Below are positions 38,204 through 48,297 of a stretch of 64,000 bases of DNA, one piece after another (the stretch's first letter is position 1; every line of letters begins with the position of its first letter). The notes under the pieces were generated by a model. The model ran no database searches. It saw only the letters and a list, made by a program, of their open reading frames with translations, and was not told the origin of the DNA. This stretch comes from Corynebacterium incognita. GTDB lineage: Bacteria; Actinomycetota; Actinomycetes; Mycobacteriales; Mycobacteriaceae. The stretch spans positions 1,426,001 through 1,490,000 of the forward strand of contig NZ_CP059404.1 of assembly GCF_014217255.1 (NCBI RefSeq), given 5' to 3'. The translations under genes and the position numbers were made by a program.

Positions 38204-39283
38204 TTAGCGGAACGCAGCAGCGAAAGTCGGCCAGGACTTCTCCAGGTCCTCGCGCCAGCCCGGCCAGGAGTGGGTGCCGGCGTTGCGGAAGTTGTAGTTC
38301 GCCTTGATGCCGTACTTATCCAGCTTCGCCTTCAGGTTGTGGGTGCAGACGTTCACCACTGCCTCGATAGCACCGCCTTCGATGGTCGGAGCAATCACGC
38401 CGGAGGAAGCTTGGACCGGCGGGACACCGCGGGACATCCAGTAGCCCGGCATGCTGTACTCGTCTGCGAGGCCAGAAGCGGAGGAGACATACAGCTTGTG
38501 GCCACGCAGCTTCTTCGCGTTGAGCAGTGCATCGTTGTAGCGGTTAGTGCGCGAGCCCATGGGGCCCCACATCTTCTCCGGGGTGGAGCCGCCACGCTGC
38601 GTCGTCACACGCAGGGCGGTGTAGCCCAGCGGGGAGGAGGTCTCAGCGCAGCCGGCGAAAGAACCTACGGCGTCGTAGAAGCCCGGCTTGTGCTGGGCGT
38701 AGAGCAGCGCGGAGGTGGCGGACATCGACATGCCCGCCACCGCACGCTTGTCGTTGGCGTTGAGCTTGTCCTCAATCGGGCCCGGCAACTCGCGGGTCAT
38801 GAAGGTCTCCCACTTCTGCGGGCCCTTCAAGTAGGTGCCGTTCGGGGTGTGCTTCCAGTTAGTGAAGTAGGAGAATGCGCCCGTCATGGGAATGACCACG
38901 TTGACGTTCTTCTTGGAGTAGAAGTCCACGACACCAGAGTTGCTGACCCAGTCCGTGTCCTGGTCGCCGGAGCCTGCGCCGTTGAGCAGGTACACCGTCG
39001 GGCGGTTGGCGGACTTCGCCGGGATGACAACCAGCGGGACCTGGCGGCCATTCATCGCCGGGGAAGAAGCTTGCAGCAGCTTAACGCGGCGGTCCGCCTT
39101 AGCCTTCTTGTACCACTTCTTGTTGGCGATGTCCGAGGTCACCTTCATTGGAGAAATGGTGGACTTGCGGGTTGCCGCTTCGGCGGTGGCCTGAATACCG
39201 GCGTCGTCAGAGGCAACGATGGGTGCCGCGACAACGGCGGTGGCCACAGCAACGGAGGCCGCAAGGTTACGGAAAATCTTCAT
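38204..39283 (-). CDS. Secreted corynomycolyltransferase, copy 1 (antigen 85-like)
   Basis: Exported alpha/beta hydrolase that transfers corynomycolates from trehalose monocorynomycolate to trehalose, arabinogalactan or proteins. Start at 39283 (MKIFRNLAASVAVATAVVAA signal peptide); an ATG 18 nt upstream is an alternative. The nucleophile elbow is AGMSMSATSALL (Ser near residue 186), and the C-terminal GTHSWPGWREDL holds the catalytic His, as in Ag85 and Cmt proteins. About 359 residues, single domain without the long C-terminal extension of Cmt1. A paralogue sits just upstream. Confidence 0.88.
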   Translation of the reverse strand: MKIFRNLAASVAVATAVVAAPIVASDDAGIQATAEAATRKSTISPMKVTSDIANKKWYKKAKADRRVKLLQASSPAMNGRQVPLVVIPAKSANRPTVYLLNGAGSGDQDTDWVSNSGVVDFYSKKNVNVVIPMTGAFSYFTNWKHTPNGTYLKGPQKWETFMTRELPGPIEDKLNANDKRAVAGMSMSATSALLYAQHKPGFYDAVGSFAGCAETSSPLGYTALRVTTQRGGSTPEKMWGPMGSRTNRYNDALLNAKKLRGHKLYVSSASGLADEYSMPGYWMSRGVPPVQASSGVIAPTIEGGAIEAVVNVCTHNLKAKLDKYGIKANYNFRNAGTHSWPGWREDLEKSWPTFAAAFR

Positions 39284-39338
39284 GGTTTTATACATTCCCA
39301 TTCAGCGTAGAGTCGGTCAGCGTATAAGTTTAGTGTGT

Positions 39339-40445
39339 TTATTCGGCGAGCCCAAACGCCCGGGCGTAGGTCGGCCAGGAATCGATAAGGTCCTGGCGCC
39401 AGCCCGACCAGGCGTGGGTGCCGGTGTTGCGGAACTTGTACGTGGCGTCAATGTCCTCGTGGTCCAGTTTCGCCTTCAAGTCGTGGGTGCAGGAGTTCAT
39501 CGCGGCCTCGATGATGCCACCGGAAACCACCAGCTCAGAAGACGCAGAGGAGGCACCCAGCAGGCCCTTGGATTCTAGCTGGGAACTCAGCAGGTCGTTG
39601 TCGCCCGCCAGGCCGGAGTTCGTGGAGATGTAGAGCTCTGTCCCGCGTAGTTTCTCCGCGTTTACCAGGGCGTCGTTGTAGCGGTTGACCTCGCCGCCCA
39701 TAGGGCCCCACATCTGGTTAGCGTTGCCGCCACCGCGGTTTACAGTGAGCTGCGTGTACAGGCGTGGCAACGGAGTCGAAGTTGCGGCGCATCCGGAGTA
39801 GGAACCCACGGCGTCGTAAAAGCCCGGGTTGTGCTCCGCCAGCAGCAGCGATGATGTCGCGGACATCGACATGCCTGCGATGGCGCGCTTACCGTTACCG
39901 TTCAGCGCTTCCTCCAAGGGACCCGGCAGTTCTTTAGTGAGGAAGGTCTCCCACTTAATCTTGTCCTGCTTGAGGTATCCCGAGCGTGGGGATTCCTGCC
40001 AGTCGGTGTAGTAGCTGAACGCGCCCGCCTGCGGGATTACCACGTTGACGTCCTTGTCGGAGTAGAAGCTCACGACCTTGGACATGGTCACCCAGTCCAT
40101 GTCTTGCTCCGCGCCGCCGGCGCCGTTGAGTAGGTAGAGGGTCGGGCGGGACTCGTCAAAGTTTCCGGTCGGGGTAATGACCTGCAGTGGGACGGTGATG
40201 TCCATGGATGGCGAGGTGGCTTCGAAGTACTTCACCTTTGGGTTGCTGGCGGTCTTTTTGTACCAGGGCTTGGATGCGTACTCGGACGCCGCCGGATCGA
40301 ACTCGGAGACCGTGGAGAGCGCGGCGTCGCCAGCGACCTGGGCCGGGGTGACGTCGGCGGCAATCGCGGCCACGGGGGTTAGGCTCGCGCCCAGTGCCAC
40401 AGCGATGGCGGCGGCGGCTGAGGATGCAGTGCGGCGAATGTTCAT
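39339..40445 (-). CDS. Secreted corynomycolyltransferase, copy 2 (antigen 85-like)
   Basis: 368 residues; signal peptide MNIRRTASSAAAAIAVALGA, elbow AGMSMSATSSLLLAEHNPGF, catalytic His in GTHAWSGWRQDL. The two copies share the same layout (YLLNGAGG..QDxDWV, KWETFxTKELPGP) and evidently arose by tandem duplication. 55 bp separate it from copy 1. The gap 40446-40726 upstream (281 bp) contains no protein gene that I can support beyond promoter sequence for this gene and for the 36-aa ORF. Confidence 0.88.
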   Translation of the reverse strand: MNIRRTASSAAAAIAVALGASLTPVAAIAADVTPAQVAGDAALSTVSEFDPAASEYASKPWYKKTASNPKVKYFEATSPSMDITVPLQVITPTGNFDESRPTLYLLNGAGGAEQDMDWVTMSKVVSFYSDKDVNVVIPQAGAFSYYTDWQESPRSGYLKQDKIKWETFLTKELPGPLEEALNGNGKRAIAGMSMSATSSLLLAEHNPGFYDAVGSYSGCAATSTPLPRLYTQLTVNRGGGNANQMWGPMGGEVNRYNDALVNAEKLRGTELYISTNSGLAGDNDLLSSQLESKGLLGASSASSELVVSGGIIEAAMNSCTHDLKAKLDHEDIDATYKFRNTGTHAWSGWRQDLIDSWPTYARAFGLAE

Positions 40446-40726
40446 GGGTTTCCTTCGCAGTTTCGAGTGTGCCTGTGGGCATTCTTTCCGTCAGCTTAGT
40501 GGCGGGGAGAGTGGAGCACGCGACTTTCTTCATGTGTATATAGCAAAAGCCACGGACAAAGTTACAGATGTTAAAGATGGTGCGCAAGTGACTTCTGTGT
40601 CATAATCCAAAATGTTATCGTTCAGACTTCCACAACAAACGCGCCATGGGTTAGGCTTATGCCGCGTAACGCCCGCTGTGGGAGATACGGATAAACCCAC
40701 TAAAGCTACTGGAAAGAGATTTAACT

Positions 40727-40837
40727 ATGAGCCCCATCGAAATGCTGATCGTCGCCTTCAACGAGTTCCTGGGTGGTTTCATTCACCAGGGTTCCTCCAT
40801 GTCCTCCAACGCCGCTCTGGCGCTGGGCATGTTCTAA
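40727..40837 (+). CDS. 36-residue leaderless-secreted/porin-like small protein (candidate PorA/PorH/ProtX type)
   Basis: A 36-codon ORF preceded by GGAAAGAG at a good distance and closed by its own strong terminator, so it looks like a dedicated gene. It begins MSPIEMLIVAFNEFLGG and ends NAALALGMF, with a Ser-rich middle (HQGSSMSSNAA). No signal peptide or charged tail is seen. Corynebacterial channel proteins (PorA, PorH, about 40-60 residues) and ProtX are tiny, lack signal peptides, and are O-mycoloylated on Ser by mycolyltransferases. The location beside two mycolyltransferase genes fits that class. I see no decisive sequence identity, so the assignment is an inference; a leader peptide is the alternative. 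Confidence 0.6.
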   Translation: MSPIEMLIVAFNEFLGGFIHQGSSMSSNAALALGMF

Positions 40838-40851
40838 GTACCGTCCGCAAA

Positions 40852-40888
40852 AGCCCGCATCGAGTGTCCTCGGTGCGGGCTTTTGTTG
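40852..40888 (+). terminator. Terminator of the 36-aa ORF
   Basis: GCCCGCA/TGCGGGC stem with a 14-nt loop followed by TTTTGTTGTG. Confidence 0.88.
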
Positions 40889-40952
40889 TGCATGCTTGTC
40901 GACGCCCGTGAATTCGTTGCGCCCTATGCGAGACAGCGTGGGTAAAGATCCG

Positions 40953-40958
40953 TATCCT
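40953..40958 (+). promoter_or_regulatory. -10 element of a leaderless lpd promoter
   Basis: TATCCT ends 7 nt before the GTG start of lpd; no ribosome site is present. Confidence 0.55.
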
Positions 40959-40965
40959 TAGTGGC

Positions 40966-42378
40966 GTGACTAATGAACATTTTGATCTCGTAGTACTCGG
41001 CGCTGGCCCTGGTGGCTATGTCGCCGCCATCCGCGCAGCACAGCTCGGCCAGAAGGTAGCCGTTGTGGAGAAGCAGTACTGGGGCGGCGTCTGCCTCAAC
41101 GTTGGCTGCATTCCTTCCAAGGCACTGCTGAAGAACGCCGAGGTTGCCCACATCTTTAACCACGAAGCCAAGACTTTCGGCATCTCCGGTGACGTGTCCT
41201 TCGATTTTGGCGCTGCGCACAAGCGCTCCCGCCAGGTGTCCGCAGGCATCGTCAAGGGCGTTCACTACCTGATGAAGAAGAACAAGATTACGGAAATCAA
41301 CGGCCTCGGCTCCTTCAAGGACGCCAAGACCATTGAGATCGCCGATGGCGATGACAAGGGCAAGGTGTTGTCCTTTGATAACTGCATCATCGCCACCGGC
41401 TCCGTAGTGCGCTCCCTGCCGGGCGTCGAAATCGGCGGCAACATCGTCTCCTTCGAGGAGCAGATCCTCAAGGAGGATGCTCCAGAGTCCATGGTTATCG
41501 TCGGCGCTGGCGCTATCGGCATGGAGTTCGCCTACGTCCTGGCTAACTACGGGGTGGACGTCACTATCGTGGAGTTCATGGACCGCGTCCTTCCGAACGA
41601 GGATAAGGACGTGTCCAAGGAAATCGCCAAGCAGTACAAGAAGCTCGGCGTTAAGCTGCTTACCGGTTACAAGACCACCGCCATCAAGGACAACGGCGAC
41701 AACGTCACCGTTGAGGTCGAGTCCAAGGACGGCTCCAAGACCGACACCCTGACCGTGGATCGCTGCATGGTGTCCATCGGCTTCGCTCCGCGTACTGAGG
41801 GCTTTGGTCTGGAGAACACCGGCGTGGAGCTCACTGAGCGTGGCGCTATTGCTATCGACGACCGCATGCGCACCAACGTCGATGGCATCTACGCTATCGG
41901 CGACGTCACCGCCAAACTGCAGCTGGCGCACGTGGCCGAGGCACAGGGTGTCGTTGCTGCGGAGACCATCGCGGGCGCCGAGACCCAGGAGCTGGGCGAC
42001 TACATGATGATGCCCCGCGCGACCTTCTGCAACCCGCAGGTCGCCTCCTTCGGCTACACCGAGGAGCAGGCCAAGGAGAAGTTCCCGGATCGCGAGATCA
42101 AGGTGGCGACCTTCCCGTTCTCCGCGAACGGTAAGGCGGCTGGTCTGGCCGAGACCGCGGGCTTCGTCAAGCTCGTGGCCGACGGCGAGTTCGGCGAGCT
42201 GCTCGGCGGTCACATGGTGGGCGCCAACGTCTCCGAGCTGCTGCCGGAGCTGACCCTGGCGCAGCGCTTCGACCTCACCGCTGGTGAGATTGGCCGTAAC
42301 GTGCACACGCACCCGACCCTGTCCGAGGCGATGAAGGAAGCCGCCGAAGGCATTGAAGGTCACATGATTAACCTTTAG
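40966..42378 (+). CDS. lpd: Dihydrolipoamide dehydrogenase
   Basis: Flavoprotein E3 of pyruvate and 2-oxoglutarate dehydrogenase complexes, 470 residues. FAD motif [12 protein letters not shown], redox disulfide [12 protein letters not shown] (Cys43, Cys48), NAD motif [13 protein letters not shown], second FAD motif [15 protein letters not shown], and the dimer-interface [10 protein letters not shown] with the catalytic His-Glu. GTG start, probably leaderless. In C. glutamicum lpd is likewise followed by ramB and sdhCAB. Confidence 0.97.
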   Translation: MTNEHFDLVVLGAGPGGYVAAIRAAQLGQKVAVVEKQYWGGVCLNVGCIPSKALLKNAEVAHIFNHEAKTFGISGDVSFDFGAAHKRSRQVSAGIVKGVHYLMKKNKITEINGLGSFKDAKTIEIADGDDKGKVLSFDNCIIATGSVVRSLPGVEIGGNIVSFEEQILKEDAPESMVIVGAGAIGMEFAYVLANYGVDVTIVEFMDRVLPNEDKDVSKEIAKQYKKLGVKLLTGYKTTAIKDNGDNVTVEVESKDGSKTDTLTVDRCMVSIGFAPRTEGFGLENTGVELTERGAIAIDDRMRTNVDGIYAIGDVTAKLQLAHVAEAQGVVAAETIAGAETQELGDYMMMPRATFCNPQVASFGYTEEQAKEKFPDREIKVATFPFSANGKAAGLAETAGFVKLVADGEFGELLGGHMVGANVSELLPELTLAQRFDLTAGEIGRNVHTHPTLSEAMKEAAEGIEGHMINL

Positions 42379-42391
42379 GTTGCGCATGACT

Positions 42392-42425
42392 GTCCCCAGC
42401 CGCTGTCGCGGTTGGGGACTTTTTG
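42392..42425 (+). terminator. Terminator of lpd
   Basis: A 12-bp stem GTCCCCAGCCGC/GCGGTTGGGGAC (one G-T pair) with a TGTC loop, then TTTTTG. Confidence 0.9.
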
Positions 42426-42434
42426 TTGTGTTTG

Positions 42435-43844
42435 TTAGTACGGCGCGACGGCGGAGCGGTGTGCGTCGATGTCCAGATCCTCGTTAATCGGCGGGAACGC
42501 ACGCTGCGCGCAATTCTCGCGCGGGCAAATGCGACAGCCGGCACCAATCGGAGTCGCGGCGGACATATCGCCCAGGTCGAGGCCCTCGGCGTACACCGTG
42601 CGATCAGCATGGCGGGCCTCACAACCCAGCCCGATGGAAAACAGCTTGTTCGTGTCACCGTAGCGACCGCGGTGGTGGCGCACCGCGCGGGCTACCCACA
42701 AATAGTTCCGGCCATCCGGCATCTGCGCCAGCTGCCGGGTCATGATGCCGGGGCGGCTAAACGCCTCGTAAATATTCCAGAGCGGGCAGGTGCCGCCGGA
42801 GTTGGAAAAGTGCACGCCTGTGGCGGACTGCCGCTTGGACATATTGCCGGCGCGGTCCACGCGAACGAAGGTGAAGGGGATGCCGCGCTGGTTGGTGCGC
42901 TGGAGCGTCGACAAGCGCGAAGCCACCGTTTCGTAGCCGACGCCGAAGACATGGCACAGGTACTCCACGTCGTAGCCGGATTGCTCGGCCTCAGAGTGGA
43001 TCATGTCGTAGGGCAGCACGGTCGCGGCGGCGAAATAGCTGGCGATGCCGCGGCGCGCGAGGTTACGTGAGGCATCCGACGTGAAGCGTTCGTCGCGGGT
43101 GAGCGCGGTGATCTCCTCGTCGGCCTCCAACATCGCGAGCTCCGCGGCCATGCGGAAGGCGCGTTGGCCCTCCGTGAGGCGGGAGGCTAGGTGTAGCTCT
43201 CCAGATTCCTGATCGAAACGGTGCAGGGTGCCGTCCATCTGATCGGTGGTGAGAATCAGCACGTTGTGCTTGTCGCGCAGGCGCTCGGCGAGCGCGCGCT
43301 GGGTATCGCGGATGCCGAACTGTGCGACGCCGAGTTCCTGCGACAGGGCTTCGCCGTGGTGGTCGAGGGCATCAAGGTAGTTCTGCCGTTCGTAGAAGAA
43401 GTCCCGCACTTCGTCGTGGGGCATGGACAGCGCCTGCGCGCCGGGTGCGATGCGGCGGGTGTCCGTGGCCAGCGAGAGCTTGTCGCGCACGTTGCGGTAG
43501 CGGCGATGAATGTCCACCAGGGTGCGCGCCACAGTGGGGTGGTTGTACACCAGCTCCGAGAGTTCCTGGAGCTCAACGGGGGAGGGGCACAGTTCCTGAT
43601 CGGAGATGACGTCTTGGAGCTCGGCGAGCAGGCGGGAGTCGTCGTCGCGTGAAAAGAACGTGGCGTCGACGCCGAATACCTCGGTGATGCGCATGAGCAC
43701 CGGCACGGTCAGCGGCCGGACGTCGTGCTCGATCTGGTTGACGTAACTAGCGGAAAGACCCAACGTGGTGGCCAGCGATGCCTGGCTGAGATCGCGTTCG
43801 CGTCGGAGCTGCCGCAGCCGGGAGCCTACGTAAGTTTTACCCAT
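42435..43844 (-). CDS. ramB: RamB-type regulator of acetate/carbon metabolism (HTH + ScfR domain)
   Basis: Transcription factor of 469 residues; start at 43844 ([19 protein letters not shown]). An XRE-type HTH occupies residues about 5-62, followed by the short-chain fatty acyl regulator region with an ImmA/IrrE-like segment without a clear HExxH, and a C-terminal Cys cluster ([15 protein letters not shown]). In C. glutamicum RamB represses acetate-metabolism genes and itself on glucose. Its place between lpd and sdhC is the same there. A TAATCT element 7 nt upstream indicates a leaderless message, and a RamB-like site lies 42 bp upstream of its start, fitting autoregulation. Confidence 0.92.
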   Translation of the reverse strand: MGKTYVGSRLRQLRRERDLSQASLATTLGLSASYVNQIEHDVRPLTVPVLMRITEVFGVDATFFSRDDDSRLLAELQDVISDQELCPSPVELQELSELVYNHPTVARTLVDIHRRYRNVRDKLSLATDTRRIAPGAQALSMPHDEVRDFFYERQNYLDALDHHGEALSQELGVAQFGIRDTQRALAERLRDKHNVLILTTDQMDGTLHRFDQESGELHLASRLTEGQRAFRMAAELAMLEADEEITALTRDERFTSDASRNLARRGIASYFAAATVLPYDMIHSEAEQSGYDVEYLCHVFGVGYETVASRLSTLQRTNQRGIPFTFVRVDRAGNMSKRQSATGVHFSNSGGTCPLWNIYEAFSRPGIMTRQLAQMPDGRNYLWVARAVRHHRGRYGDTNKLFSIGLGCEARHADRTVYAEGLDLGDMSAATPIGAGCRICPRENCAQRAFPPINEDLDIDAHRSAVAPY

Positions 43845-43851
43845 GCGCGCT

Positions 43852-43857
43852 AGATTA
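43852..43857 (-). promoter_or_regulatory. -10 element of a leaderless ramB promoter
   Basis: Minus-strand TAATCT, 7 nt before the ramB ATG. Confidence 0.55.
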
Positions 43858-43882
43858 CCGTGTGGATCGGGCCTATAACACG

Positions 43883-43898
43883 AGTTTTGCAAACTTTG
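43883..43898. promoter_or_regulatory. Probable RamB binding site in the ramB upstream region
   Basis: AGTTTTGCAAACTTTG; on the minus strand CAAAGTTTGCAAA matches 11 of 13 positions of the published RamB motif (AA/GAACTTTGCAAA). It lies next to the predicted ramB -35 region, suitable for autorepression. Confidence 0.6.
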
Positions 43899-44021
43899 TG
43901 TGAAGGATATTTGCCCGGGTGTGAATGCCGAGGTGAGGTGGTCCGTGTGAAGATTTTCTACGGGGTCGAAAGCGAAAGTTTGACGCATTATGGGGTGAAA
44001 TTGGGGGAATCATGGACCCCT

Positions 44022-44037
44022 GGTGACCAACTTCACA
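44022..44037. promoter_or_regulatory. Probable GlxR (cAMP-CRP) site upstream of sdhC
   Basis: GGTGA-N6-TCACA, nine of ten conserved positions of the GlxR consensus TGTGA-N6-TCACA. GlxR is known to control sdhCAB in C. glutamicum. Confidence 0.6.
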
Positions 44038-44096
44038 ACAGGGATTCTTTTGGAAACATTGATGTTGCGTAAAAACTGCAGCACGTGCATGTGGCT

Positions 44097-44108
44097 AGTT
44101 TTGCAAAA
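44097..44108. promoter_or_regulatory. Second RamB-like element
   Basis: AGTTTTGCAAAA shares the TTTGCAAA core with the first site but fewer flanking matches. The remaining parts of the 399-bp ramB-sdhC gap (43845-44243) show no gene I can support. Confidence 0.35.
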
Positions 44109-44243
44109 TGGGACTTAGGTAACGCTAACCTCTGTAGGTGTGACCTATCTGGCATGTGCTCCAATATGCCTGCATAGAGGTTGTGAATTAGATGGCCACG
44201 GGGCGTGGATTAGTCGTATGGTAATAGCGACAATGGAGGTGTC

Positions 44244-44999
44244 ATGACTGTAAAAAATCCAGACCGTGAGGCAATCGCTCACGGCCGTATTACCGATCAA
44301 CCGCTTCGCCCGAAGCCATCCACGCCGACGTGGGTGCTCAAACTTGTAATGGCCGTCTCCGGCCTGCTGTTCGCAGTATTCGTTCTCGGCCACATGGCCG
44401 GCAACCTGAAGCTTTACCTGCCGGACCATGACGGCGAGCCCGCGCTCGACGTCTACGGCGAGTTCCTGCGTTCCTTCGGTGAGCCACTGCTCCCGCACGG
44501 CGCATTCCTGTGGGCCTTCCGCCTGGTCATGCTGGCCGCGCTGATTGGCCACGTCTGGGGTGCGATTGTGCTCACTGGTCGTGCCAAGCAGTCCCGCGGC
44601 AAGTTCGCCCGCACCAACCTGATGGGCGGCATGGACTCTTTCGCCACCCGCACGATGATCGTCACCGGCCTGGTGCTGCTGTTCTTCGTGGTGTTCCACA
44701 TCCTGGACCTGACCATGGGCGTTGCCCCGGCCGCTCCGGACGCCTTCGTCCACGGTGAAGTGCGCGCGAACATGCTGGCGTCGTTTAGCCGCTGGCCTGT
44801 AACCCTGTTCTACGTCCTGGCCATGCTGTGCCTGTTTATGCACCTGACCCACGGCATCCGTCTCGCTGCCTTCGACCTCGGTATCACCGGTAAGAAGTGG
44901 CGCCAGGTATTCCTGATCCTGGCCTACGCTATCCCGGCCATCGTCGTCATCGGCAACATCGTGATGCCACTGTCCATCCTCTTCGGCTGGGTAAGCTAA
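44244..44999 (+). CDS. sdhC: Succinate dehydrogenase cytochrome b subunit
   Basis: Di-heme membrane anchor of the actinobacterial (Bacillus-type) succinate:menaquinone oxidoreductase, 251 residues, with five transmembrane helices and conserved histidines in VLGHMAGNLK, LIGHVWGA, FFVVFHILDL and LFMHLTHGIR. GGAGG lies 4 nt before the ATG. There is no separate SdhD. First gene of sdhCAB. Confidence 0.95.
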   Translation: MTVKNPDREAIAHGRITDQPLRPKPSTPTWVLKLVMAVSGLLFAVFVLGHMAGNLKLYLPDHDGEPALDVYGEFLRSFGEPLLPHGAFLWAFRLVMLAALIGHVWGAIVLTGRAKQSRGKFARTNLMGGMDSFATRTMIVTGLVLLFFVVFHILDLTMGVAPAAPDAFVHGEVRANMLASFSRWPVTLFYVLAMLCLFMHLTHGIRLAAFDLGITGKKWRQVFLILAYAIPAIVVIGNIVMPLSILFGWVS

Positions 45000-45026
45000 C
45001 CGCAGGACTGAGTGAAAAGAGTGACC

Positions 45027-47026
<2,000 letters not shown>

Positions 47027-47027
<1 letters not shown>

Positions 47028-47776
47028 TGAAGCTGACACTTGAGATCTGGCGTCAGGCCGGACCCACCCAAGAAGGCAAGTTTGAAACCGTTCAGGTGGA
47101 CGACGCCGTAGAGCAGATGTCCATCCTCGAGCTCCTCGACCACGTCAACTCCGGCCTGGTCGAAGCCGGCAAGGAGCCATTCGCATTCGCCTCCGACTGC
47201 CGCGAGGGCATCTGTGGCACCTGTGGCCTGATGGTCAACGGCCGCCCGCACGGACCTGGTCAGAACACCCCGGCCTGCCAGCAGCGCCTCACCCAGGTCA
47301 AGGACGGCGACACCCTGAAGATCGAGCCATTCCGCTCCGCGGCATACCCGGTCATTAAGGACATGGTCGTCGACCGCTCCGCTCTCGACCACGTCATGGA
47401 ACAAGGTGGCTTCGTCTCCATCAACGCCGGTAACGCGCCGGACGCTGACCACCTGACCCTCAACCACGAGACCGCAGAGTACGCCCTGGACCACGCCGCC
47501 TGCATCGGCTGCGGCGCCTGCGTCGCGGCCTGCCCGAACGGCGCAGCGCACCTGTTCACCGGCGCCAAGCTGGTGCACCTGTCGCTCATGCCGCTGGGCA
47601 AGCACGAGCGCGGCGAGCGTGCCCGCAAGATGGTCGACGACCTGGAGACCAACTTCGGCCACTGCTCCCTATACGGCGAGTGCGCCGACGTCTGCCCGGC
47701 AGGCGTCCCGCTGACCGCCGTTGGTGCAGTCACCCGCGAGCGCGCCCGCGCTGCTTTCCGCGGTAAGGCTGACTAG
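47027..47776 (+). CDS. sdhB: Succinate dehydrogenase iron-sulfur subunit
   Basis: 249 residues. The [2Fe-2S] ligands are CREGICGTCG plus a later CQQR; the [4Fe-4S]/[3Fe-4S] ligands are CIGCGACVAACPNG and CSLYGECADVCPAG. Passes electrons from FAD to menaquinone via SdhC. Last gene of the operon; no strong hairpin follows. Confidence 0.95.
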
Positions 47777-47778
47777 GC

Positions 47779-47809
47779 TATAATCAACTCAGATCAACGC
47801 AGATCGACG
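47779..47809 (+). promoter_or_regulatory. Consensus -10 and tandem 10-bp repeat upstream of a small membrane protein gene
   Basis: A perfect TATAAT (47779-47784) right after sdhB is followed by two adjacent decamers, CAGATCAACG and CAGATCGACG (47790-47809), in the short leader of the next gene. The repeats could be an operator or a leader element. Confidence 0.45.
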
Positions 47810-47827
47810 AAAGCGAGTTCACCCACT

Positions 47828-48199
47828 ATGAGCGACCACTCCTCGGCAGTTGCAGACTTCGCGTCTGAAACTCACCCGGCCTATGAGGCGAAGATCCAGG
47901 ACGGCTACATTGACGGCTACGATCCTGTATCCCTCCACGCGCCGCACTCCTCCCTCATCCGCACCTCCACGTGGACTGGAATGGGCGTCGTGCTGGGCTC
48001 CCTGCCGGGCTTTGGCACCCTCATCTGGGGCCTGGGCGTGCTGCTGTGGGGCGACGGCACCGTCGGCGCTGACCCCATGTGGTTCATTGTCATCGGCGCC
48101 ATCGCTGCTGTGGTGTGCCTCGTCGTTGGCTTCGGCATGATCCACTCCGGTCGTGCGAACTACCGCAAGTACAAGGCGGAAACCGGCCGCGTGAACTAA
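47828..48199 (+). CDS. Small membrane protein, conserved behind sdhCAB in corynebacteria
   Basis: 123 residues with two hydrophobic helices (about 52-76 and 85-107) and a basic C-terminus (HSGRANYRKYKAETGRVN). The N-terminus is acidic and soluble. A similarly placed membrane protein follows sdhB in C. glutamicum. No domain that I recognise; function unknown. Own promoter and terminator. Confidence 0.75.
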   Translation: MSDHSSAVADFASETHPAYEAKIQDGYIDGYDPVSLHAPHSSLIRTSTWTGMGVVLGSLPGFGTLIWGLGVLLWGDGTVGADPMWFIVIGAIAAVVCLVVGFGMIHSGRANYRKYKAETGRVN

Positions 48200-48216
48200 C
48201 GCCGCGTGAAGCATCA

Positions 48217-48270
48217 CTAAGCCTTGCTGGGCTAGGGACTATCCTTAGTGCAGCAAGGCTTAGCGCTTTT
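48217..48270 (+). terminator. Strong terminator between membrane protein gene and DUF445 gene
   Basis: A perfect 13-bp stem CTAAGCCTTGCTG/CAGCAAGGCTTAG with a partly paired inner loop, followed by GCGCTTTTT. Confidence 0.9.
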
Positions 48271-48297
48271 TCTAGCAACCCCTAAAGGACAACCCAG

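Noticed and set aside
43860..44072. A 70-codon frame in the ramB-sdhC gap
   Set aside because: It overlaps the RamB and GlxR sites, has no ribosome site, and its composition is not protein-like for this genome.
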